Positions 51,899-60,408 of a stretch of 64,000 bases of DNA are shown here, piece after piece. Source of the stretch: JAXGRD01 sp040766105 (GTDB lineage: Bacteria > Bacillota > Clostridia > Peptostreptococcales > Anaerovoracaceae). The notes beneath the pieces are model-generated. The model worked only from the letters and a program-made list of their open reading frames with translations. It ran no database searches and was not told the origin of the DNA. The number at the start of each line of letters is the position of its first letter. Within the stretch, counting starts at the first letter, position 1. The position numbers and the translations under genes were made by a program. The stretch is taken from contig JAXGRD010000003.1 of NCBI GenBank assembly GCA_040766105.1, forward strand, positions 124,001-188,000, given 5' to 3'.

Positions 51899-51943
51899 TA
51901 TACCTCCCGACTGATGTTTTTATTTACTTCGGTCGGGAGGTAT
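51892..51943 (-). terminator. apbE terminator
   Basis: A 15-bp stem (51900-51914 with 51929-51943, core ACCTCCCGAC / GTCGGGAGGT) followed on the minus strand by ACATTTTTT. The T-tract is the IS256 target site. Confidence 0.85.
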
Positions 51944-51957
51944 TGTAATGGCAAAAA

Positions 51958-52953
51958 CTATTGCTCAAACTGCATCCCTTTTGTCATCTGCACGTAATCA
52001 TTACTATCTAGAAAAAGCGCCTCTACTTCGGGAATTTGTTCAAGGAGCTGAAAGGATTTCTCTGTACCTAGCAACAAGCAAATGGTGCTATACGCATCAC
52101 ATTCCATTGAGGTCCCCCTTTCTCCTACAATCGTCACTGACTCCAAGTCGTTTTCTACCGGGTATCCCGTAGTTGGATCAATAATGTGGTGGTATTGAAC
52201 ACCGTCCACAATGAAATATCTTTCATAAATTCCGGAAGTAATGACACATTTATCTTTCGCGGGTACCGTACCTATCACTTCCGATCGATCACTGTATGGT
52301 CGGTTAATGCCCACTCTCCAAGGAACTCCATCGTCCTTTTCCCCTATCGTTACAACATTTCCCCCTAAATTCACGATACCCTGTGTCACTCCATTTTCCA
52401 CTAAGAAGTCAACTATTCTATCTGAAATATAACCCTTCGCCAAGCCACCAACGTCTAACTTTGCACCGGCTTGTAGGAGCGTAACCTTATTCCCCTCTAT
52501 CTTGATTTGTCGATAGTCTACTGTGCTCATGGCAGCATCTATTTCCTGTTTCGTGGGCACTTTAGGATGATCACCGCCGAAATCCCATAAATCCGTAAGT
52601 TGACCAATTGTGATGTCGAAGGCGCCTCCTGAAAGATTTCCCATTTCTATCCCCGTAGTTATTATCTTGATTGTTTCGTCACTAACTTCTACGGATTCAC
52701 CTTTTGCCGAATTGATTTTTTCTATGTCACTTCCCTTTACGGTTTTACTTAACATTTTTTCATAAGTATCGAAAAGTGTAAAGCTATCAGCAATTAGCTT
52801 TTCAGCTTTCTTTTTGTCTATATTATATAGAGTAATGGTACAATCCGTGTCGAAGTAAAACCCCGTGTCAGAAACACTTTCTTCCTTCCCACATCCAATT
52901 TGTGCTATAATTGCTATAATGCAAATGACTGCAATAAGAATACGTTTTCTCAT
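51958..52953 (-). CDS. apbE: FAD:protein FMN transferase, lipoprotein
   Basis: 331 residues. Lipoprotein signal with lipobox AQIGC (Cys21), then the ApbE fold: FDTDCTITLY, GAFDITIGQLTDLW, LDVGGLAKGYISDRI, VNLGGNV and HHIIDPTTGYPV. It transfers FMN from FAD to Ser/Thr of extracytoplasmic electron-transfer proteins. No FMN-binding target is in the window, but the adjacent divergent NusG-II/Gx pair commonly accompanies such systems. GGAGAAG precedes the ATG. Its start is 18 bases from that of the divergent gene. Confidence 0.93.
   Translation of the reverse strand: MRKRILIAVICIIAIIAQIGCGKEESVSDTGFYFDTDCTITLYNIDKKKAEKLIADSFTLFDTYEKMLSKTVKGSDIEKINSAKGESVEVSDETIKIITTGIEMGNLSGGAFDITIGQLTDLWDFGGDHPKVPTKQEIDAAMSTVDYRQIKIEGNKVTLLQAGAKLDVGGLAKGYISDRIVDFLVENGVTQGIVNLGGNVVTIGEKDDGVPWRVGINRPYSDRSEVIGTVPAKDKCVITSGIYERYFIVDGVQYHHIIDPTTGYPVENDLESVTIVGERGTSMECDAYSTICLLLGTEKSFQLLEQIPEVEALFLDSNDYVQMTKGMQFEQ
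52903..52920 (+). promoter_or_regulatory. Tandem extended -10 elements
   Basis: TGCTATAAT occurs twice head to tail (52903-52911 and 52912-52920), inside the apbE signal-peptide codons, about 50 bases before the NusG-II start. They are candidate promoters for the plus-strand pair. Confidence 0.55.
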
Positions 52954-52971
52954 ATCTTCTCCGGTAAGTGT

Positions 52972-53334
52972 ATGTTTAAAGAGATAAAAAAGGCGGATAT
53001 TGTACTGGTGATTATTCTGGTCCTCTTGGGGCTGTGGGTCTCATTTATGTTGGGGCAAAGCCGCCAAACTTCGTCTACTGTTGTTGTTACTGTGGACGGA
53101 AAAGAGGAGGGAACCTACAGCATTTCCGAAGATCGCGAAATTGTCCTTCCTGTCGGGAACACAATAACCATTAAAGACAACTCCGTGTATATGTCAGATT
53201 CCACTTGTCCGGGCAAAGACTGTGTCCGACAGGGAAAGATTAACTCAACTTCATCCACGATTGTCTGCCTCCCCCATAAGGTGGTTATTGAGATCCAAGG
53301 AGGTGAAAGGGAATATGATGCCCTCTCCATATAG
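52972..53334 (+). CDS. NusG domain II-containing protein
   Basis: 120 residues. One N-terminal membrane helix (about 8-28) then a NusG domain II-like beta barrel with STCPGKDCVRQGKI and VCLPHKVVIEI; the paired Cys and CLPH are typical of this family. It faces outward and may bind or shield an electron-transfer partner; function is not established. The ATG at 52972 begins MFKEIKKADIVLV; the frame is open further upstream inside apbE. It overlaps the Gx transporter gene by 20 bases. Confidence 0.88.
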   Translation: MFKEIKKADIVLVIILVLLGLWVSFMLGQSRQTSSTVVVTVDGKEEGTYSISEDREIVLPVGNTITIKDNSVYMSDSTCPGKDCVRQGKINSTSSTIVCLPHKVVIEIQGGEREYDALSI

Positions 53335-53851
53335 TTCCAAAGCTCGCTTTATTTCCTACATCGCTCTTTTCACGGCTTTGGCGATGATTTTTTCTTACAT
53401 TGAGGCTCTTCTTCCGATTAATGTGGGTATCCCGGGAGCAAAGCTCGGGATTGCAAATTTGGCTATTATTTTTGTCTTGTATTCATTTGATGCAAAGTCG
53501 GCTTTTGCAGTGAATATTCTTAGGATTATCATGAGCGGGCTCCTGTTCTCCGGTGTATCCGGCATGATGTTTTCTCTCATGGGCGGCATGTTAAGTATTT
53601 TCGTCATGATTGGATTGAAGAAAACCGGTCTGTTTTCTGTCATCGGGGTTAGCATTGCAGGGGGTGTTATGCACAATATGGGCCAACTGTTGACTGCCGC
53701 ATTTCTCATTTCGAACATCCGAGTTTTTCTCTATTTTCCCTTCCTGCTTTTTTCTGGGTTAGTATCCGGTGCAATTATTGGCATTATCGCATTGATTGTT
53801 CTCAGAAGAGTCCCTTTTCGTTATTCCAGAAAAGAATCACAAATATTGTAA
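53315..53851 (+). CDS. Gx transporter family protein
   Basis: 178 residues, five or six helices, matching the family once named heptaprenyl diphosphate synthase component I: SYIEALLPINVGIPGAKLGIANLAIIF, then GGMLSIFVMIGLKK and GGVMHNMGQLLTA. Related to ECF-type S components; usually found beside NusG domain II, ApbE and Rnf genes. The ATG at 53315 is the first Met of MMPSPYSS, with AAAGGGAAT before it and GGAGG eleven bases up. Possibly imports a quinone or flavin precursor; inference. Confidence 0.88.
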   Translation: MMPSPYSSKARFISYIALFTALAMIFSYIEALLPINVGIPGAKLGIANLAIIFVLYSFDAKSAFAVNILRIIMSGLLFSGVSGMMFSLMGGMLSIFVMIGLKKTGLFSVIGVSIAGGVMHNMGQLLTAAFLISNIRVFLYFPFLLFSGLVSGAIIGIIALIVLRRVPFRYSRKESQIL

Positions 53852-53889
53852 CAAAAAACGCTTTTATAAACAAGTTGCTCATATGGAGA

Positions 53890-53929
53890 AATCCGGATGC
53901 AGCCAAGCCACATCCGGATTCATTCTTTT
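53890..53929 (+). terminator. Terminator of the NusG-II/Gx operon
   Basis: AATCCGGATG / CATCCGGATT hairpin, eleven-base loop, followed by CATTCTTTT; lies between convergent genes. Confidence 0.85.
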
Positions 53930-53972
53930 AATCAGTGTAGGATTCTGTCTATAATGTTATATCCTCTTCTCA

Positions 53973-56900
53973 CTACTTTGCTTCTCGTCTTCTTTGAATG
54001 ATTACCAAGGTAACCGCTGACATAAGTAGTAATAATACTGCTACTGTCGAAACGCTGCTATCGCCGGTCTTCGTGACTGCGGGTTTTACTGTCCCCGGCG
54101 CTGCCTTTGTTGGTTCAACCACTACCGGAGGTGCCTTGTATTGATTATCAAAGGCTATTCCTTCAACCACCTCACCATTGCTATCCACGATTGTCTCATT
54201 CTTCTCATAAGATAAGGTGTCCATATTCAAGGTGACTTCAACGGTCATGGTATAAACAGTCTTGTCGTAAGTATACCCTTTTTCACCGGTGTCCACTTCG
54301 GAAATCTCATAAGTGAATGTACCTTCCTGTGCGATAATAATTTCTCCGAACTCTTTCGTTCCGGAACCCTTGATCTCCATGAGCCTCTCTCCGGCAACCG
54401 CGTCTTCAAAGAACGGTGCCCCATCCAGTGCTTTCATCTTGAATACAAATGTAGCATCTGTTGCAGGTTTATCTCCGGATACGACCTTTCCTACTGGCGG
54501 GTCGATGAATGTAGGTGTCAGGTATATGTTTGTAATATTAAGTCCTTCCTCATCATTCATGAAGTACTTCGGTACAAAAGGCTTGCCGTCTTTATCTGTC
54601 TCAATAACACTGTAAATATAGTCTTCTCCATCCATATCGGTCAATGGCAATCCTTCCCATGTGACCGATTCGGTGCCGCTGGGCAGTTCCTTCAAGGATG
54701 CTCCGGTCACTTCTGCAGGAGTCCCTCCTTCGATGTTCCTATAGAGTTTGAACCATACCGTGGGCTTATCCCCGGAGGTGTTTACCCATTCCTTCGTTGC
54801 CGTTATATCTCCTGTGGGAGGTACATAGGTGTTGGTCACCTTCAGACCGTCTTCCTCCTTGGTATAATTCTCCGGCTCAAAGGCAACGCCCTCTTCATCC
54901 ACTTCTATGACGCTGTACACATAGGTGTTTCCATCCATGTCATTGAGCGGCAGGCCATCCCATGTCACCGTTTCGGTACCACTGGGCAGTTCCTTCAATT
55001 CCGCACCCTCTACTGCTTCCGGCTCTCCGCCCTCAATGTTTCGGTATAGTTTGAACCATACCGTGGGTTTATCCGCAGGGCCAAATTCCCAAGTCTTTGT
55101 TGCTGTAATATCACCGGTAGGCGGTACATAGCTATTGGTCACCGTCAGGCCTTCTTCATTCTTGGTGTAGTTCTCCGGCTCAAAGGCAACGCCCTCTTCA
55201 TCCACTTCTATGACGCTGTACACATAGGTGTTTCCATCCATGTCATTGAGCGGCAGGCCATCCCATGTCACCGTTTCGGTACCACTGGGCAGTTCCTTCA
55301 ATTCCGCACCCTCTACTGCTTCCGGCTCTCCGCCCTCAATGTTTCGGTATAGTTTGAACCAGACTGTAGGTTTATCCGCAGGGCCAAATTCCCAAGTCTT
55401 TGTTGCTGTAATATCACCGGTAGGCGGTACATAGCTATTGGTCACCGTCAGGCCTTCTTCATTCTTGGTGTAGTTCTCCGGCTCAAAGGCAACGCCCTCT
55501 TCATCCACTTCTATGACGCTGTACACATAGGTGTTTCCATCCATGTCATTGAGCGGCAGGCCATCCCATGTCACCGTTTCGGTACCACTGGGCAGTTCCT
55601 TCAATTCCGCACCCTCTACTGCTTCCGGCTCTCCGCCCTCAATGTTTCGGTATAGTTTGAACCAGACTGTAGGTTTATCCGCAGGGCCAAATTCCCAAGT
55701 CTTTGTTGCTGTAATATCACCGGTAGGCGGTACATAGCTATTGGTCACCGTCAGGCCTTCTTCATTCTTGGTGTAGTTCTCCGGCTCAAAGGCAACGCCC
55801 TCTTCATCCACTTCTATGACGCTGTACACATAGGTGTTTCCATCCATGTCATTGAGCGGCAGGCCATCCCATGTCACCGTTTCGGTACCACTGGGCAGTT
55901 CCTTCAATTCCGCACCCTCTACTGCTTCCGGCTCTCCGCCCTCAATGTTTCGGTATAGTTTGAACCAGACTGTAGGTTTATCCGCAGGGCCAAATTCCCA
56001 AGTCTTTGTTGCTGTAATATCACCGGTAGGCGGTACATAGCTATTGGTCACCGTCAGGCCTTCTTCATTCTTGGTGTAGTTCTCCGGCTCAAAGGCAACG
56101 CCCTCTTCATCCACTTCTATGACGCTGTACACATAGGTGTTTCCATCCATGTCATTGAGCGGCAGGCCATCCCATGTCACCGTTTCGGTACCACTGGGTA
56201 GCTCCTTCAACTCTGCGTCAGCGACCGCTTCCGGTTCTGCTCCCTCAATGTTTCGGTACAGTTTGAACCAGACTGTAGGTTTATCCGCAGGGCCAAATTC
56301 CCAAGTCTTTGTTGCTGTAATATCACCCACCGGAGGAATGTAATAGTTGCTGACAGTCAAGCCAATAGGAATTGACAAGTAATTATCCAACTCAAGGGGA
56401 TTTCCCAAAGCATCCACTTCCTCAACAGTGAAGGTATATTCGTTTCCTTCAATGTCCGTTGCATCAAGATTGTTCCACTGTGCAGTCGTCGTTTCGTCAG
56501 GAAGTTCTATTATTGCAGCATCCGGAACTGCTTCCGGCTCTGCTCCTTCGATATTTCGGTATAGCTTGAACCAGACTGTAGGTTTATCCGTAGGGCCCTG
56601 TACCCAGTTTTTCGTTGCTGTAATAGTTTCAACCTTTGGAACCACATAAGTATTGGTAACTTTAAGCAAATTTTCATCTTTGGTATAGCCATCCGGTGCC
56701 GCATCCACCAACTGTGGGGGAACGCCGGGTACATACTGACCTACCTGAACAAGTTCTTTTACAAAGTAGATGTAATCATTTCCTTGATCATCTGTTTGTC
56801 GCAGTCCATCCCATCCGGCAGTAGTCTCTCCAGGCGCAAGATACTTAATGGTTGCCCCTGTAACAGCTTCTCCCGCACTTGCAGGGTCGGTTTTTCGATG

Positions 56901-59900
56901 GAGTTGGAATCCGATTACCGGCCTTGTCAATGCGTTTCCATCCTTCCACTCTTTTATTGCCGTAACCCTTGGAAGTATTGGCGATTGATATGTGTTGGTA
57001 ACCGTCAGTCCATCTTCCTTTTTCTGATAATTGGTTGGGGTATAATCATTTCCATCTGCGTCTACTTCTTTTACTGTAAAGGTATATGGCTTGCCACTCT
57101 TGTCTGTCTGATCCACGTTCTGCCATTCCACAGGAATCTCACTATCTGTGGATGCTGGAATTTTTATTGCGTCCAAACCCGGAACCGGAGTAGCCGGTGC
57201 ACCTGCAACATTTCTGTATAACTTAAACCAAACATCCGGTTTTGTGCTTGGCCCGTTGACCCAAATCTTCTTTGCCTCTACCGTGTCCGTGGTAATATCA
57301 TATGTATTGGTTACCGTAAGACCATTTTCATTCTTGGTATAATCGGTAGGGGTATAATCATTTCCATCTGCGTCCACTTCTTTTACTGTGTAGGTGTATG
57401 TATTTGCGCCATGATCTTCGAGCAACAAATCACTCCACTCCACATCGTAAGTACCGGATGCGAGTTTCTTTATCTCAGCCTCTTCCAAGGGAACTTCTTC
57501 CGAGGGTCCACCATCAATGTTTCGATACAGCTTAAACCAGATATCCGGTCTGTCAGCTGCTACAGATTCTCCTCCGTCCCATATTTTATTTGCCTTAACA
57601 GTCTTCCCGGCACTCTCTTGATAAGTATTGGTTACAGTCAGCTTATCAGGACTCAAGCTTCTCACATACTTGGGAGGAACAATTTTTTCATCTACCGTAT
57701 AATTGATTATTGAGCCGTTAGAAGCATACTTGGGTAACCCTGACCATGTGTAAGTAAAGGTATCTGATGTGCCTTGGTCCGGAACTATAGTAGGTACAGG
57801 CGGATTCATGGCCTCCATACCGTTTGCATATAAGGTTAGGGGAATAGCGGTGTGATTTTCATCAAGGCCACCATCCCAAATCTTTGTTCCAACAATATCT
57901 ACAGTTGTATCATTTTCATCGGGAGCATTTGTTACGGTTACTTGCCCCTTTTTCACATCATTGGTCAATTTGACCGTTCCGCCTGCCGGGTTATAGGTTG
58001 CAACAAATCCGTTTGCTTCCGTTTCAGTAACAGTATAATCACCATATGCAAGCCCTGTGATTGTATGGGATTCTCCCGCCTTCAACTCTATTGCATTGTT
58101 CAAATAACCGTTAGGACCAGACACAGAAAACTTGAACGTAGGTGGTGTTCCACCTGTCACAGCTCCGGTTGTTCCTATGGGATTAAACACTTTATAAATC
58201 GTCAACTCACCAAGAGGTTTCTCTTGGTTTGTCACCAATACAGGCGAGTCTGCACTTCCTTGCACAATCTGGAAGGTGGATTGAGTTTCTCCATAGACTT
58301 GAATCGTGGTGTTGTAATCCTCAACGGAATACTGAGGATTCGAACGATCAGGAAGCTCAGCGACAGTATACGTATCCTCCAACCTAAGGTTGGTCATAAC
58401 CCGTCGCTCACCGGGCTTGAGAAGATAATATTTATCATAATAATATGGGTCATCCACATCTGTTACATGGTTTTTCACGTTAATCATGAATTGCCGATTA
58501 TCGTCAGTAATAACATTTCCATTGGCGTCCTTCAGCATCTTCTCCACTACCAATAATATAGGATCTACCGATGGCTGTGGGAAAGTGGTTGTTTGTTGTA
58601 CCCCTTCACTGTCTGTATATTGGAAGATTGCATCACCATTGGTTTTATAGTTTGTCCCATCTTCCGCAGTTGCATTTAATATCTCGTCATTAATCGTTAC
58701 TCGATAAGACATCTCCGCATATTTAATGTTTTGATTTCCCGGTGCTGGAATCGGTTGGGTAAGATTTCCAATATCCCAATCAATAGTTCCGCCGGATAAT
58801 GCCACTACCCCTTGGCTTACAGAAATATCAGTAAGGTCTCCTTCAACTTCAAAGCCCAGACCCATTGGATCTGTTACCGAAGAATTGGAAACAGATGAAA
58901 AAATGCGACCTGCAATCTCCGTAAAAATTGGTGCTAATGCAGCCGGGTTGGACGTCTGGTATGCCTTGCCGGGAGAAGCCATATTGTTCAACACTGCAGT
59001 GCCATCAGTACCAGCATCTAGTGCAATGGTGTAAACCGTTGTCCCCGCTGCCTTGGCATAGCCCGCCTCAGCAATTGCGCTATTTCCATGATTGTAGTAT
59101 CGATATGGATTAATAGCATATCGATACAACATATTCGTACCATCTCCCACACGACTACTATAAACATAAGCAGTAGCAGGTGCGTTTGCACTGGTTTGGT
59201 AATTGACCAGATAATCATCCGGGCTATTCATCCTCGTACTATATGTAGGTTGTCCGTCAGATAAGAGCACGATATTTTTTTGGGTTGCTTGTGAACCACT
59301 TAGCAGCCCTTGCGCCGTGTGCATCCCCGCTTGTGTATAGGTTCCTCCGTCAGCCCACAAGCCATCGATAGTATCGTTTAAATCTTCCTTATTGTTGGTG
59401 AAGTTTTCGCGCACGTGAGAGCCCTCAGAAAAAGACACTACAGCAATTCGCGTATTCGTCGTTCCATCAAGAACCTTTTCTACAAAAAGTTTAGCGGCTG
59501 CTTTTGCATTTGCTAATTTTGTTCCACGCATACTGCCGGATTGGTCAATTACTAAAACAATGTCAGATGTTGTTGTAGTATCCATTGCCTCGACTCGAAC
59601 TGTAACATCCCAGACGTTCACCACTCCATCAACAGGTTTGGCTTCCTTGAAGGACATTACTTGTCCAGGCTGTGTGGGGTGATCCTGCCCAATGACCGGA
59701 CCATCAGCCGACATTATTTGTGCACTCCGCATTTTCGGAGTATCTCTCGGTGCTGCCTGAACCATCGGGATTGATACCTGGGCAGGTGATTCCGAAGGTT
59801 GACTCAACCCGTCGAGGTTTTCATCTAGCATCCCCTCTTCTACATCTACTAATACCGATGCCCCCTCGCTTTCCTCTTGCATTAACTGTATTTTCTGCCC

Positions 59901-60005
59901 GGGCTCAGATTCTGTCAATCCATCGATTCCACTGACATTCCACCCCGGAAACAGAGATACAACCAACACGAAAACGACGAGTATGGCTAATAATCGTCTC
60001 TTCAT
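53973..60005 (-). CDS. Giant VWA/Cna-B surface adhesin
   Basis: 2010 residues. Signal peptide 1-28. A VWA domain from about 145 with a MIDAS (DQSGSM, Asp154, Ser156, Ser158). Two SpaA-like beta domains follow, then eleven Cna-B-like domains (starts such as TKIWDGG, NKIWDGG, KKIWVNG, TKTWEFG), of which five are 101-residue near-identical repeats. A Spy0128/FctA-like pilin domain (KVVSGDKPATDATFVFKM) precedes the C-terminal anchor VTKTGD, membrane helix and RRREAK. The Lys/Glu/Asn pattern fits intramolecular isopeptide bonds. It is likely a wall-anchored adhesin or pilus-tip protein. GAGAGGAAG precedes the ATG. No pilin sortase gene is adjacent. Confidence 0.95.
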   Translation of the reverse strand: MKRRLLAILVVFVLVVSLFPGWNVSGIDGLTESEPGQKIQLMQEESEGASVLVDVEEGMLDENLDGLSQPSESPAQVSIPMVQAAPRDTPKMRSAQIMSADGPVIGQDHPTQPGQVMSFKEAKPVDGVVNVWDVTVRVEAMDTTTTSDIVLVIDQSGSMRGTKLANAKAAAKLFVEKVLDGTTNTRIAVVSFSEGSHVRENFTNNKEDLNDTIDGLWADGGTYTQAGMHTAQGLLSGSQATQKNIVLLSDGQPTYSTRMNSPDDYLVNYQTSANAPATAYVYSSRVGDGTNMLYRYAINPYRYYNHGNSAIAEAGYAKAAGTTVYTIALDAGTDGTAVLNNMASPGKAYQTSNPAALAPIFTEIAGRIFSSVSNSSVTDPMGLGFEVEGDLTDISVSQGVVALSGGTIDWDIGNLTQPIPAPGNQNIKYAEMSYRVTINDEILNATAEDGTNYKTNGDAIFQYTDSEGVQQTTTFPQPSVDPILLVVEKMLKDANGNVITDDNRQFMINVKNHVTDVDDPYYYDKYYLLKPGERRVMTNLRLEDTYTVAELPDRSNPQYSVEDYNTTIQVYGETQSTFQIVQGSADSPVLVTNQEKPLGELTIYKVFNPIGTTGAVTGGTPPTFKFSVSGPNGYLNNAIELKAGESHTITGLAYGDYTVTETEANGFVATYNPAGGTVKLTNDVKKGQVTVTNAPDENDTTVDIVGTKIWDGGLDENHTAIPLTLYANGMEAMNPPVPTIVPDQGTSDTFTYTWSGLPKYASNGSIINYTVDEKIVPPKYVRSLSPDKLTVTNTYQESAGKTVKANKIWDGGESVAADRPDIWFKLYRNIDGGPSEEVPLEEAEIKKLASGTYDVEWSDLLLEDHGANTYTYTVKEVDADGNDYTPTDYTKNENGLTVTNTYDITTDTVEAKKIWVNGPSTKPDVWFKLYRNVAGAPATPVPGLDAIKIPASTDSEIPVEWQNVDQTDKSGKPYTFTVKEVDADGNDYTPTNYQKKEDGLTVTNTYQSPILPRVTAIKEWKDGNALTRPVIGFQLHRKTDPASAGEAVTGATIKYLAPGETTAGWDGLRQTDDQGNDYIYFVKELVQVGQYVPGVPPQLVDAAPDGYTKDENLLKVTNTYVVPKVETITATKNWVQGPTDKPTVWFKLYRNIEGAEPEAVPDAAIIELPDETTTAQWNNLDATDIEGNEYTFTVEEVDALGNPLELDNYLSIPIGLTVSNYYIPPVGDITATKTWEFGPADKPTVWFKLYRNIEGAEPEAVADAELKELPSGTETVTWDGLPLNDMDGNTYVYSVIEVDEEGVAFEPENYTKNEEGLTVTNSYVPPTGDITATKTWEFGPADKPTVWFKLYRNIEGGEPEAVEGAELKELPSGTETVTWDGLPLNDMDGNTYVYSVIEVDEEGVAFEPENYTKNEEGLTVTNSYVPPTGDITATKTWEFGPADKPTVWFKLYRNIEGGEPEAVEGAELKELPSGTETVTWDGLPLNDMDGNTYVYSVIEVDEEGVAFEPENYTKNEEGLTVTNSYVPPTGDITATKTWEFGPADKPTVWFKLYRNIEGGEPEAVEGAELKELPSGTETVTWDGLPLNDMDGNTYVYSVIEVDEEGVAFEPENYTKNEEGLTVTNSYVPPTGDITATKTWEFGPADKPTVWFKLYRNIEGGEPEAVEGAELKELPSGTETVTWDGLPLNDMDGNTYVYSVIEVDEEGVAFEPENYTKEEDGLKVTNTYVPPTGDITATKEWVNTSGDKPTVWFKLYRNIEGGTPAEVTGASLKELPSGTESVTWEGLPLTDMDGEDYIYSVIETDKDGKPFVPKYFMNDEEGLNITNIYLTPTFIDPPVGKVVSGDKPATDATFVFKMKALDGAPFFEDAVAGERLMEIKGSGTKEFGEIIIAQEGTFTYEISEVDTGEKGYTYDKTVYTMTVEVTLNMDTLSYEKNETIVDSNGEVVEGIAFDNQYKAPPVVVEPTKAAPGTVKPAVTKTGDSSVSTVAVLLLLMSAVTLVIIQRRREAK
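54838..56352 (-). repeat. Five 303-bp tandem repeats in the adhesin gene
   Basis: The period is exactly 303 bases. The three central units are practically identical in DNA, and the first and last differ at a few positions. Each unit encodes one Cna-B domain of 101 residues (FKLYRNIEGGEPEAVEG, GNTYVYSVIEVDEEG). Boundaries are approximate. Confidence 0.92.
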
Positions 60006-60051
60006 TTTCTTCCTCTCCCTTCATCACTCTCATAGCGAAAACCGTAACTAC

Positions 60052-60127
60052 AAAAACCCATATATGGGTAGTAAGCTTACTTAGGACCTCACACACTTGT
60101 CCATTCCTCATATTTTCTTGAGGTCCT
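60052..60127 (-). promoter_or_regulatory. Structured leader of the adhesin gene
   Basis: On the minus strand, in order: stem AGGACCTCA / TGAGGTCCT (60127-60119 with 60091-60083), palindrome AGTAAGCTTACT (60081-60070) and palindrome ACCCATATATGGGT (60069-60056) followed by TTTTT. The last looks like a short terminator. It may be an attenuator or riboswitch; no known class matched. Confidence 0.5.
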
Positions 60128-60332
60128 CGCCTTTTCCCAATATACTGTCATTTAAGCCTGTTATTGTATGTCCGAACCATTCGTGCCCCCAAATTTTTCC
60201 ATGGGAGCATGATTACTTCTTTTCTCTACAGTACTGCTAAATGAAATCAATGTCAATAGTTTTTTGAATATATGATTTGTTTTTTGTCACTGAGAAAGTA
60301 AAAACATTGGAACATCACTGTCTTCATAATGC

Positions 60333-60361
60333 TTGATTTCTGTCCTTATTTATTGTACAAC
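60333..60361 (+). promoter_or_regulatory. Candidate promoter of the LUD gene
   Basis: TTGATT (60333-60338), 17-base spacer, TACAAC (60356-60361), 48 bases before the ATG. Confidence 0.45.
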
Positions 60362-60408
60362 TGAATAAACGAAAAATGCACACAATTGAGAATAGGAGGT
60401 TCCTGGAA

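Larger units (their letters stand above)
60006..60408. other. Intergenic region with adhesin leader and LUD promoter
   Basis: 403 bases without a gene. The left part (60052-60127) is a string of palindromes in the adhesin 5' region. The right part is AT-rich and carries a candidate plus-strand promoter for the LUD gene. Confidence 0.5.

Noticed and set aside
54925..56343. Five identical small plus-strand frames at 303-base spacing
   Set aside because: They are shadows of the repeated Cna-B domains encoded on the minus strand.
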